From NCBI GenBank assembly GCA_001544655.2, contig FCOD02000011.1:124001-188000 (forward strand): a DNA stretch of 64,000 nucleotides, given 5' to 3'. The notes under the pieces were generated by a model. That model had not been told where the DNA came from. It worked only from the letters and a program-made list of their open reading frames with translations, and did not search any database. Below are positions 1 to 7,381 of the stretch, piece after piece. The translations under genes were made by a program, and so were the position numbers. Source of the DNA: Caballeronia turbans (lineage in GTDB: Bacteria > Pseudomonadota > Gammaproteobacteria > Burkholderiales > Burkholderiaceae). How positions within the stretch are numbered: the stretch's first letter is position 1; each line of letters starts with the position of its first letter.

Positions 1-153
1 AGCGAAACGAATAGTCCGGACGACGGCAAGGCCGCCGAGCACAGCGACAACGAGAAAAGCAAGCTGCCGGAGCGCGACGATGAAAACCGCAAGCAAGGCC
101 CGAACGACAGGCCGGGCAAGCAGACGGGCGAGGGCGAGGCGCCGGTCGGCTGA
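1..153 (+). CDS. 3' end of a hydrophilic protein of unknown function (partial)
   Basis: An open frame runs from the first base to a TGA at 151-153 and gives 50 residues rich in Asp, Glu, Lys, Asn and Gly, with no hydrophobic segment. The composition suggests a disordered, soluble tail. The start lies outside the window, so the family cannot be named. High-GC codon use fits the neighbours. It could be a chance open frame, but the codon pattern and the following non-coding gap make a real 3' end more likely. Confidence 0.5.
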   Translation, partial: SETNSPDDGKAAEHSDNEKSKLPERDDENRKQGPNDRPGKQTGEGEAPVG

Positions 154-230
154 GACGCGCAGCGCGTGTACGGCATCGGCGAGGCGGTGCTATCGTAGAT
201 AGGGGATATCCCCGCTAACGGGAGGATGCC

Positions 231-401
231 ATGTCACGCAAGAACCATCCGGCACCGTCGGGCGCGCCCGCGCGGCAGCAGCAACCGGCCACGGCCGCAC
301 ATTCGAAGAGTGAATCGAAACGTGCCGCGCCCAAGCCGGATGCGGCCAAGGCGGAGCCGGTTCCACACGTTCGTCCGCCGGTCAGGTCCGACGACAATTG
401 A
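231..401 (+). CDS. Small basic, Ala/Pro-rich protein (56 aa)
   Basis: A strong Shine-Dalgarno sequence (GGGAGG, about 220-225) sits just before the ATG at 231, and the frame encodes 56 residues starting MSRKNHPAPSG and ending PPVRSDDN. The protein is basic, rich in Ala, Pro, Gln and Lys, and has no membrane segment, so it is probably disordered. I do not recognise a family. It faces the exported protein at 426-743 convergently. The good ribosome site is the main support. Confidence 0.5.
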   Translation: MSRKNHPAPSGAPARQQQPATAAHSKSESKRAAPKPDAAKAEPVPHVRPPVRSDDN

Positions 402-425
402 TGCGCGTCGTTGACGGTCTCATCG

Positions 426-743
426 TCAGTCTGTGTAGGGTTTGACGAGCTCGGCGCAGCGCACCGGCGCGGTGGAACGGGTCGTTCCCGTCTCTGCCGC
501 GCGCGTTTCCACGCAGCGATAGAGGCTATTGTTTTTCTGAAGCACGTACGTTTCTTCAAAGAGCCCGGAGTTGCGCGCGGCCACGCTCGTCACTGCGACG
601 ATTCCATACCCGTTCTGGATCAGGTCGAAGAGCGTTGCCTCGGTCGCGCGCCATTGCGCGTTCGGTTGGGGCTGGGCATGCGCCGGCAGGCTTGCGGCGA
701 CGACGCAGCCGAAGAGGATCGGCATGATGCGGCCTGGCTTCAT
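426..743 (-). CDS. Small exported protein of unknown function (105 aa)
   Basis: The protein begins with a short basic region, a hydrophobic stretch of about 14 residues and a likely signal peptidase I site at Ala-His-Ala (residues 21-23), so it should reach the periplasm. The mature part of about 80 residues has two cysteines that could form a disulfide. A GGAG motif about ten bases before the ATG at 743 supports the start. No known domain is recognised. A hairpin at 855-875 ends any transcript arriving from upstream, so the gene probably has its own promoter in 744-850. Confidence 0.65.
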   Translation of the reverse strand: MKPGRIMPILFGCVVAASLPAHAQPQPNAQWRATEATLFDLIQNGYGIVAVTSVAARNSGLFEETYVLQKNNSLYRCVETRAAETGTTRSTAPVRCAELVKPYTD

Positions 744-847
744 GGGGGTTCTCCGCGTTGTTATCGACGAGGCGGTTAGATGGCGTGCGGGCCATTGTGT
801 TCACATCGATTTTTTGCCAAGCGCGTGATTGGGCTTGCTGGAAGAGC

Positions 848-950
848 AAAAAAAGGCCTCGCTTGCTGCGAGGCCCAAGTCCAGCTTACCCATTGAGGGC
901 CCCCTTCGACCGAGATGGGGAGACTCGGGAAGGAGGAAGGGCGAAGATAC
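848..950 (-). ncRNA. Candidate small RNA with C/U-rich loops and a rho-independent terminator
   Basis: Reading the minus strand, a nested stem-loop (outer arms 936-941/902-907, inner arms 924-928/910-914) is followed by a terminator with an 8-bp stem (868-875/855-862) and seven T residues. The apical loop reads TCTCCCCAT and the internal bulge CTCCTTC, both resembling anti-Shine-Dalgarno sequence. I see no clear promoter, so the 5' end is a guess. It could instead be the 3' tail of a longer transcript. Confidence 0.3.
855..875 (-). terminator. Rho-independent terminator, minus strand
   Basis: The arms GGCCTCGC and GCGAGGCC enclose a 5-base loop. On the minus strand they are followed by a run of seven T residues (848-854 on the plus strand are all A). 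Confidence 0.75.
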
Positions 951-1170
951 GTGGCGCGCGGCGCGTGGGCTACGCGTATCGTCTGAATTTCAACGCAACG
1001 CGGTGGCGGCTTCCTGCTAACCATAAGGATGTCGAAACGAACGAATGCAGCGAGGTACTTGCGCTTTCACTACAGCGCTGCGAGGGGGAACCGCGTTGCA
1101 GCCATAGAAATTGGCACCGACGGCCGTCCGATAACTCAATCTGATTTCCCCGAGTACCTCCAGAAACAAC

Positions 1171-1204
1171 AAAGCCCCGTAAGCGTTTGAACTTACGAGG
1201 CTTT
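1171..1204 (-). terminator. Rho-independent terminator of tRNA-Ser
   Basis: An imperfect stem AAAGCC(T)CGTAAG / CTTACG(G)GGCTTT lies about ten bases past the 3' end of tRNA-Ser on the minus strand and is followed by TTGTTTCT. It ends the tRNA transcript. Confidence 0.75.
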
Positions 1205-1214
1205 CTTTCGTTTT

Positions 1215-1304
1215 TGGCGGAGGCGGTGAGATTCGAACTCACGGAAGGATCGCTCCTTCGCCGGTTTTCAAGACCGGTGCCTTAAACCGCTCGGCCACAC
1301 CTCC
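1215..1304 (-). tRNA. tRNA-Ser(UGA)
   Basis: Read on the minus strand the 90-base sequence starts GGAGGTGTGGCCGAG and ends with an encoded CCA. The anticodon loop CTTGAAA gives anticodon TGA, reading UCA and UCG serine codons. It has the long variable arm typical of class II tRNAs and a TTCGAAT T-loop. Its 5' 37 bases overlap the 3' end of the MFS reading frame, so it has no intergenic promoter of its own and may be co-transcribed with that operon. Confidence 0.95.
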
Positions 1305-2572
1305 AGCAAGGCGCGTATTGTAGCGCAAGTCATCGTCGTGGAGAAACGCTCATCCTTCGAGCGATTTCGTCGCCTTGAGCGCGGGGAAAGGCGCATCCAG
1401 ACCATCGCGACGACGATCGTGCCGATTCCGCTGATCAGCACCGCGGGCACCGCACCGAACAATCCCGCCGTCATCCCCGATTCGAACTCTCCGAGCTGAT
1501 TCGACGTTCCGATGAACAGCGAATTGATCGCGCCGACGCGCCCGCGCATTTCATCGGGCGTCTGCAACTGCACGAGCGACATGCGCACGACGACGCTGAT
1601 TACATCCGATGCCCCCAGCGCCGCGAGCGCGACGAGCGACACATAGATGTTGCGCGACAGCCCGAACACGATGGTCGCGATGCCGAACGCGATCACGCCG
1701 CCGAACAGCGCATTGCCCGCGCGCTGTCGCAACGGAAAATGCGCGAGCCAGATCGATCCGGCGAGCGCGCCGACCGCGGGCGCGGCGCGCAGAATACCGA
1801 GTCCCCACGGCCCGGTGTGCAGGATGTCATGCGCGTACACCGGCAGCAGTGCGGTCGCGCCGCCGAGCAGCACCGCGAAGAGATCGAGCGACAGCGCGCC
1901 CAGAATCACCGGCTTGCCGCGAATGAAGCCGATGCCGGAAAAGAGCGCCTCCAGCGACAACGGCGCGCGCATGCGCACCGCTTCGTCGATTTTGATCGCG
2001 CCCACCGCGCACGCCGCGACGAGAAACGCGACCGTCACCGCGCCGTACACGGTCAGCGCGCCCAGCCCATAGAGCACGCCGCCCATCGCGGGGCCGAGGA
2101 TCTGCGCGGTCTGGTTCGCGGAGGTCGACCACGCGCTCGCATGCTGCAACTGATTGCGCGCGACGAGATTCGGCAAGAGCGCGGCCATCGACGGCGATTC
2201 GAACGCGCGCGCCGCGCCGGTGATCGCAGCGATTGCGTAGATCGGCGCGACATCGTGCCAGCCGTGCCATGCGCCGAGACACAGCACGAGCGCGGCGATG
2301 CCCTCGATCGATTGGCACACGTACGCGATCGTGCGCCTGTCGTAACGATCCGCGACGTGCCCGACGACGAGCGTCAGTACGAACATCGGCAGGAATTGCG
2401 CAAGGCCGACGAGACCGAGCGCATAAGCGCTATGCGTGATCGAATAGACCTGCCATCCGATCGCGACCGACATCATCTGAAACGCGACCGACGACATCAC
2501 CCGCGCGGTCCAGAAGAGCGCGAACGGACGATGCCGCATTACCGAGTCCTGCGCCATCGTCGGCGCGCTCAA
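1268..2572 (-). CDS. MFS exporter (EntS/MFS_3-like), 434 aa
   Basis: This is an inner-membrane transporter of the major facilitator superfamily with about 12 hydrophobic segments. The loop 2-3 signature GHVADRYDRR is at residues 71-80. The sequence resembles the EntS-like MFS_3 group of small-molecule exporters; the substrate is unknown. A TTG start at 2572 is chosen because it overlaps the hemW stop by a few bases and has AAGGA nine bases upstream, whereas the ATG at 2557 has no ribosome site. The last 12 codons run into tRNA-Ser: the C-terminal EVWPSGLRHRS is translated tRNA sequence, so the functional protein probably needs nothing beyond residue ~420. It is last in the rph-rdgB-hemW operon. 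Confidence 0.85.
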   Translation of the reverse strand: MSAPTMAQDSVMRHRPFALFWTARVMSSVAFQMMSVAIGWQVYSITHSAYALGLVGLAQFLPMFVLTLVVGHVADRYDRRTIAYVCQSIEGIAALVLCLGAWHGWHDVAPIYAIAAITGAARAFESPSMAALLPNLVARNQLQHASAWSTSANQTAQILGPAMGGVLYGLGALTVYGAVTVAFLVAACAVGAIKIDEAVRMRAPLSLEALFSGIGFIRGKPVILGALSLDLFAVLLGGATALLPVYAHDILHTGPWGLGILRAAPAVGALAGSIWLAHFPLRQRAGNALFGGVIAFGIATIVFGLSRNIYVSLVALAALGASDVISVVVRMSLVQLQTPDEMRGRVGAINSLFIGTSNQLGEFESGMTAGLFGAVPAVLISGIGTIVVAMVWMRLSPRSRRRNRSKDERFSTTMTCATIRALLEVWPSGLRHRS

Positions 2573-3792
2573 TTTTGCGGATCCTTCAAGAACAGCTCCT
2601 GCAGATCGTTGAGAAAGCGCTGGCCGAGCTCGGTTGGCGCAATGCGCTCGATGTCGCGCGTGATGAGCCCGCGCCGCTCCGCTTCGACGAGCGCCGGCTC
2701 GATCGCGGACAGCGCCAGGCCCGTGCGCTCGACGAACGCATGCACCGGAAAGCCCTCGACGAGGCGCAGCGTATTCAGCATGAATTCGAACGGCAGATCG
2801 CGCGGGCCGACGTCGCGTTCTTCCTGAATGGCGGTTTCGCCGGGCGAAAGCGCTTGATCCATATACGTCGCCGGATGCTTGAAGCGCGCCTGACGCAGGA
2901 TCTTCGACGGAAACGACAGCTTCGTATGCGCGCCCGCGCCGATGCCGAGATAGTCCCCGAAGCGCCAGTAATTCAGGTTGTGCCTGCTCTGGCGATGCGG
3001 CTTCGCATACGCCGACACTTCGTAGCGCGCGTAACCGGCTTCACGCGTGCGCTCGTGTATCCAGTCCTGCATGTCGGCGGAGGCGTCGTCGTCGGGCAGG
3101 GCGGGCGGGTATTTGGCGAAGAGCGTGTTCGGCTCCATCGTCAGGTGATACAGCGACAGATGCGGCGGCGCGAAGGAAATGGCCGTGTCGATGTCATGCC
3201 TGCATTCGTCGAGCGATTGCTGCGGCAGCGCGAACATCAGATCGAGATTGAAGTTGTCGAAGTGCTTCGCGGCGATCTCGACGGCTTTGCGCGCCTGCAT
3301 CGCGTCGTGGATGCGGCCGAGCGCCTTAAGATGCGCTTCGTTGAAGCTCTGGATGCCGATCGACAGACGATTCACGCCGCTCGCACGGAACGACGCGAAT
3401 TTCGCGGCTTCGAACGTGCCGGGATTGGCTTCGAGCGTGATCTCGGCGTCGGCATCGACGGGCAGCAGCGCGCGCGCGTCGGAGAGCAGCCGGTCGAGAC
3501 CTTTGGCCGACAACAGCGACGGCGTGCCGCCACCGATGAAGATCGTATGCACCTGCCGTCCCCACACGAGCGGCAACGCGCTTTCGAGATCGGCGCGCAA
3601 GGCGTCGAGATAACGTTCCTCGGGGAACGTGCCGTCCTTCCATTCATGCGAGTTGAAGTCGCAATAGGGGCACTTGCGCACGCACCACGGGAAATGCACG
3701 TACAGCGAGAGCGGCGGCAACGACGTCAGCCGAACGCTTCCCGGCGACGTGAAAGCCTGCACCACGTTGATTGTCTTCGGTCCGGCGCTCAC
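2569..3792 (-). CDS. hemW: HemW, radical SAM heme chaperone (407 aa)
   Basis: HemW is a cytoplasmic radical SAM protein that binds heme and helps insert it into respiratory enzymes. The cluster motif CVRKCPYC gives Cys37, Cys41 and Cys44. The next residues are Asp-Phe, not Gly-Cys, which separates HemW from true HemN (present here at 40963-42345). Family elements include the IGGGTPS motif, the IGIQSF segment and a C-terminal HemN_C domain. The frame is open much further upstream, but a GTG at 3792 overlaps the rdgB stop as GTGA, the usual translational coupling in this operon, so I start there. Confidence 0.9.
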   Translation of the reverse strand: MSAGPKTINVVQAFTSPGSVRLTSLPPLSLYVHFPWCVRKCPYCDFNSHEWKDGTFPEERYLDALRADLESALPLVWGRQVHTIFIGGGTPSLLSAKGLDRLLSDARALLPVDADAEITLEANPGTFEAAKFASFRASGVNRLSIGIQSFNEAHLKALGRIHDAMQARKAVEIAAKHFDNFNLDLMFALPQQSLDECRHDIDTAISFAPPHLSLYHLTMEPNTLFAKYPPALPDDDASADMQDWIHERTREAGYARYEVSAYAKPHRQSRHNLNYWRFGDYLGIGAGAHTKLSFPSKILRQARFKHPATYMDQALSPGETAIQEERDVGPRDLPFEFMLNTLRLVEGFPVHAFVERTGLALSAIEPALVEAERRGLITRDIERIAPTELGQRFLNDLQELFLKDPQN

Positions 3793-4406
3793 GCAAGTTC
3801 CTTCAGTCGTTGCAGCAGGTCGCGCAGCGCGAGCGCGCGATGGCTCAGCGCGTTCTTGCGCGCCGGATCGAGCTCGGCGGCGCTCGCGTCGAGCGTCGGC
3901 AAAAAGAAGTGCGGATCGTAGCCGAAGCCGTTTGCACCGCGCGGGACGTCGATCACTTCGCCATGCCAGCGGCCTTCCGCGATGAGCGGCTCGGGATCGT
4001 CCGCGTGACGCACGAGCACGAGCACGCAGAAGTAGTACGCGCGGCGATCGGCTTGCCCGGCGAGATCGGCGACGAGGCGCGCGTTGTTTGCCGCATCGCT
4101 CTTCGCGCCGCCGCTCATCGACGCATAGCGCGCCGAATACACTCCCGGCGCGCCGTTCAGCGCGCGCACGCACAAGCCGGAATCGTCGGCGAGCGCGGGC
4201 AGGCCGGTGAGCTTCGATGCGTGCCGCGCCTTCGCGAGCGCATTCTCGACAAAGGTCACGTGCGGCTCGGGCGCTTCGGGCACGCCGAGTTCGCCTTGCG
4301 CGATCAGTTCGATGCCCGCCGCATCCAGCAGCGATGCGAGTTCGCGCAGCTTGCCCGCATTGTTCGACGCGAGCACTACGCGGCCGAGACCCTGTGCGTC
4401 AGACAC
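3789..4406 (-). CDS. rdgB: RdgB/HAM1, XTP/dITP pyrophosphatase (205 aa)
   Basis: The enzyme hydrolyses dITP, XTP and other deaminated purine triphosphates to monophosphates, keeping them out of DNA and RNA. The N-terminal [10 protein letters not shown] motif, the ADDSGLCV segment with its catalytic aspartates and the GFGYDPHFF motif near the C terminus are all present, and the length is normal. The ATG at 4406 lies eight bases inside the end of rph, and its stop overlaps hemW, so the three genes are translationally coupled. Confidence 0.95.
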   Translation of the reverse strand: MSDAQGLGRVVLASNNAGKLRELASLLDAAGIELIAQGELGVPEAPEPHVTFVENALAKARHASKLTGLPALADDSGLCVRALNGAPGVYSARYASMSGGAKSDAANNARLVADLAGQADRRAYYFCVLVLVRHADDPEPLIAEGRWHGEVIDVPRGANGFGYDPHFFLPTLDASAAELDPARKNALSHRALALRDLLQRLKELA

Positions 4407-5157
4407 CTTGAATCCCCAACGCTTCCTTCTGCTTCAGGATCAGCGCGCGGATGCCACTGTCGGCGAGCGCGATCAGTTCATTCATCTCCTCACGCGTGAA
4501 GGGCGCGCCCTCCGCCGTGCCCTGCACTTCGACGAAACCGCCCGCGCCCGTCATCACGACGTTCATGTCGGTGTCGCACTGGGAGTCTTCTTCGTAGTCG
4601 AGATCGAGCACGGGCGAGCCTTCGAAGATGCCGACCGAAATCGCCGCGACGAAGTCCTTGACCGGCGTCTTCGTGATCTTGCCCGCCGCGAGAAGTTTGC
4701 CGACTGCGTCGTGCGCGGCGACGAACGCGCCCGTGATGCTCGCCGTGCGCGTGCCGCCATCGGCCTGGATCACGTCGCAATCGATATGCAGCGTGCGTGC
4801 GCCGAGCGCGTTCAGGTCGAACACCGAGCGCAGCGCGCGCCCGATCAGGCGCTGGATTTCCTGCGTGCGGCCCGTCTGCTTGCCGCGCGCGGCTTCGCGG
4901 TCGCTGCGCGTGTGCGTCGCGCGCGGCAGCATGCCGTATTCGGCGGTCAGCCAGCCTTGCTCGCGGCCGCGCAGAAACTCGGGCACGCGCTCGGCGACGC
5001 TCGCGGTGCAGATCACCTTGGTATCGCCGAATTCGACGAGCACCGAGCCTTCCGCGTGCCTCGTGTAATTGCGCGTGATGCGCACGTCGCGCAACTGGTT
5101 CCCGCGGCGGCCGCTCGGACGCGGGGGAGAAGGCTTGAGCAGGGGAGAGTCGGTCAT
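4399..5157 (-). CDS. rph: Ribonuclease PH (252 aa)
   Basis: RNase PH is a phosphate-dependent 3'-5' exoribonuclease that trims the 3' ends of tRNA precursors. The protein has the complete PH fold at normal length, with the conserved [15 protein letters not shown] and [14 protein letters not shown] segments, the [14 protein letters not shown] motif and the phosphate-binding region. It is the first gene of the minus-strand operon rph-rdgB-hemW-MFS. Its promoter should lie in 5158-5400, shared divergently with yicC. Confidence 0.95.
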   Translation of the reverse strand: MTDSPLLKPSPPRPSGRRGNQLRDVRITRNYTRHAEGSVLVEFGDTKVICTASVAERVPEFLRGREQGWLTAEYGMLPRATHTRSDREAARGKQTGRTQEIQRLIGRALRSVFDLNALGARTLHIDCDVIQADGGTRTASITGAFVAAHDAVGKLLAAGKITKTPVKDFVAAISVGIFEGSPVLDLDYEEDSQCDTDMNVVMTGAGGFVEVQGTAEGAPFTREEMNELIALADSGIRALILKQKEALGIQGV

Positions 5158-5400
5158 GGGTATCGAAAGAAGAGAGTGGAACCAGCGAACCCAGCGATTT
5201 TATCGTTATTCACTTGCCGGCGTTGCGCGCGCGTCACGGCGCTGGACGTGCCGTCCGGGCGGGCTTCGCATCAAAAATGGGATAATGCGGATTCCTCGCC
5301 CGGCGGCCAGACGCGTGCCAATCCCAAAGCACTTCGAGCGCGCCGGGCGCTCGTATCAGACAGGCCTTCGCAACGAAGGCTCTCAATCGCGAGACGTACC

Positions 5401-6351
5401 ATGATCTACAGCATGACAGGCTATGCCAGCGCGACACGCGAAGTCGTCGCGGATGGCGCGGGACCCAATGGCGCAGGCGGTTCGGGCGTCGGTGTATCGG
5501 TGGAATTGCGCACGGTGAATTCGCGCTTTCTCGACCTGAACTTCCGCATGCCCGAAGACGTGCGCGCAACCGAACCGCAACTGCGCGAAATGCTGATGAC
5601 GAAGCTCTCGCGCGGCAAGGTCGATATCCGCATCAACCTGAATCGTGTCGAGCAGACCGCGAATGCGGGCGCGCTGAATCGCGAGGCGCTCACGCAGCTC
5701 GCCACGCTCGAGCGTGCCGTGCTCGACGTCTTTCACGACGCCGAGCGCATGCGCACCGGCGAAATCCTGCGCTGGCCCGGCGTGCTCGCGGAAAGCGCGG
5801 TGTCGCAGGACACGCTGCGCGAAGCGGTGCTCGCGTGCGGCAAGCAGGCAATTGCCGATCTCATCGAAGTTCGCGCGCGTGAAGGCGCGGCCCTCGGTAA
5901 GGTGCTCATCGACAACGTGACGGAGATGGAAGCGATCGTCGCGCGCATCACGCCGCTCGTGCCGGAACTCATCGCGAAGCATCAGCAGAAGATCGTCGAG
6001 CGCCTGCAGGACGCGCTCGGTATCGCGACCACCGAAGGCGGCGCAACGGTCGCGACGAGCGTGCCGCGCGAGGAAATCGCCGAACGCATCCGCCAGGAAG
6101 TGACCATGTACGGCATCCGCATCGACATCGCGGAAGAGTTGCAGCGTCTCACGGCGCACCTTGCCGAGACGCGCCACGTGCTGCAAAAGGGCGGCAAGGT
6201 CGGCAAGCGGCTCGACTTCATGATGCAGGAGCTGAACCGCGAAGCGAACACGCTCGGCTCGAAGGCGGCCGCGAAGGAACTCGCGGATGCATCGATGACG
6301 CTCAAGCTGCTCATCGAGCAGATGCGCGAGCAAGTACAGAATCTGGAGTAA
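5401..6351 (+). CDS. yicC: YicC family endoribonuclease (316 aa)
   Basis: YicC proteins are cytoplasmic RNA-binding endoribonucleases linked to stationary phase and RNA turnover. The N terminus MIYSMTGYASA, the VELRTVNSRFLDLNFRMP segment and the C-terminal KRLDFMMQELNREANTLGSK motif are diagnostic. The ATG at 5401 starts the conserved N terminus; the longer open frame upstream belongs to the shadow of rph. An insertion rich in Gly and Ala at residues 16-30 is not usual in the family. The gene is followed nine bases later by gmk. Confidence 0.9.
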   Translation: MIYSMTGYASATREVVADGAGPNGAGGSGVGVSVELRTVNSRFLDLNFRMPEDVRATEPQLREMLMTKLSRGKVDIRINLNRVEQTANAGALNREALTQLATLERAVLDVFHDAERMRTGEILRWPGVLAESAVSQDTLREAVLACGKQAIADLIEVRAREGAALGKVLIDNVTEMEAIVARITPLVPELIAKHQQKIVERLQDALGIATTEGGATVATSVPREEIAERIRQEVTMYGIRIDIAEELQRLTAHLAETRHVLQKGGKVGKRLDFMMQELNREANTLGSKAAAKELADASMTLKLLIEQMREQVQNLE

Positions 6352-6360
6352 CGCAACATC

Positions 6361-7035
6361 ATGCCGAACACCGCACACCGCTCGCACAGCCACTACACAG
6401 GCATCTATCCCGGCAATCTGTTCATGGTCGTCGCGCCCTCGGGCGCGGGCAAATCCACGCTCGTGAACGCGCTGCTCGCCGAGGATCCGGACATCCTCTT
6501 GTCGGTTTCGTACACGACGCGCGAAGCGCGTTCGAAGGAAACCAACGGCGTGCAATATCACTTCGTGTCCGTCGACGAATTCATGGAGCGGCGGGAAAAG
6601 GGTGAGTTTCTCGAAAGCGCCGAGGTGCATGGCAACTACTACGCCACGTCGAAGCTGTGGATCGCGGAGCAGATGAAGCAGGGCCATGACGTGCTGCTGG
6701 AGATCGACTGGCAGGGCGCGCAGCAGGTGAAGAAGCAGTTCCGCAACGCGGTGGAAATTTTCATCCTGCCGCCGTCGCTCGAAGCGCTCGAAGACCGCCT
6801 CAAGAAACGCGGCCAGGATTCCGAGAAAGTGATCGTGCGACGCCTGCTCGCGGCCGGTAGCGAGATGGCGCATGCCTCGGAAGCGGAGTATGTCGTCATC
6901 AACGAGAACTTCGATCGCGCGCTGACCGAACTACGCTGTCTCGTTGCCGCGACGCGCCTGCGCTTCACGTCGCAATACGCGCGCAATACACAGCTTTTCG
7001 TGGACCTCGGCATCCACTCCACGCCGCAAGCATGA
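6361..7035 (+). CDS. gmk: Guanylate kinase (224 aa)
   Basis: This kinase phosphorylates GMP to GDP with ATP in the cytoplasm. The P-loop APSGAGKST begins near residue 25, and the GMP-binding SYTTREAR and [14 protein letters not shown] segments follow, as does the LEIDWQGA motif. It has a 15-residue N-terminal extension with His and Ser before the P-loop domain, common in beta-proteobacteria. It sits between yicC and rpoZ, with spoT next, an order shared widely and linking GMP supply with ppGpp synthesis. Confidence 0.97.
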   Translation: MPNTAHRSHSHYTGIYPGNLFMVVAPSGAGKSTLVNALLAEDPDILLSVSYTTREARSKETNGVQYHFVSVDEFMERREKGEFLESAEVHGNYYATSKLWIAEQMKQGHDVLLEIDWQGAQQVKKQFRNAVEIFILPPSLEALEDRLKKRGQDSEKVIVRRLLAAGSEMAHASEAEYVVINENFDRALTELRCLVAATRLRFTSQYARNTQLFVDLGIHSTPQA

Positions 7036-7072
7036 CGCGCCTGCAGTGGCCGGGTCGTTCGGTCACATAAGG

Positions 7073-7078
7073 TAGAAT
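7073..7078 (+). promoter_or_regulatory. Possible -10 box upstream of rpoZ
   Basis: TAGAAT lies 27 bases before the rpoZ ATG and is followed by AAAACCC. The matching -35 region is weak (around 7050-7055), so this is only a tentative promoter. GAGAAGGA just before the ATG is the ribosome site. Confidence 0.35.
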
Positions 7079-7105
7079 AAAACCCATATTGAGAAGGAAA
7101 CAAAC

Positions 7106-7309
7106 ATGGCCCGCATCACCGTCGAAGACTGCCTGAAACAAATCCCGAATCGCTTCGAGCTCGCGCTTGCGGCAACGTATCGCGCGCGCCAGCTCGCGCA
7201 GGGCCACACGCCGAAAATCGAGAGCCGCGACAAGCCGACCGTCGTCGCGCTGCGCGAGATCGCCGCGGGCCAGGTTGGTATCGAAATGTTGAAGAAGGTG
7301 CCCGTCTAA
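7106..7309 (+). CDS. rpoZ: RNA polymerase omega subunit (67 aa)
   Basis: Omega binds the beta' subunit, aids RNA polymerase assembly and forms part of a ppGpp site. The protein matches beta-proteobacterial omega in length and in the [10 protein letters not shown] start, the [16 protein letters not shown] helix and the VALREIA segment. GAGAAGGA lies just upstream. Its position between gmk and spoT is standard. Confidence 0.97.
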   Translation: MARITVEDCLKQIPNRFELALAATYRARQLAQGHTPKIESRDKPTVVALREIAAGQVGIEMLKKVPV

Positions 7310-7381
7310 GGGCCGCCTTTCCGCACGGTTTCATTTTTTGCAACCGACAACCCAGCGCGCCACATCACCACGGAGGGGAAG

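Larger units (their letters stand above)
744..1214. other. Intergenic region with two minus-strand terminators and no convincing gene
   Basis: About 470 bases lie between the exported protein and tRNA-Ser. Open frames here are short, lack ribosome sites and look random. The region holds the tRNA-Ser terminator (1171-1204), a second minus-strand terminator (855-875) and a nested hairpin at 902-941. The second terminator has no obvious gene to serve, which suggests a small RNA. Confidence 0.6.

Noticed and set aside
1171-1204. Hairpin near tRNA-Ser as a CRISPR-like or mobile-element repeat
   Set aside because: It occurs once and has the features of a rho-independent terminator for the tRNA.
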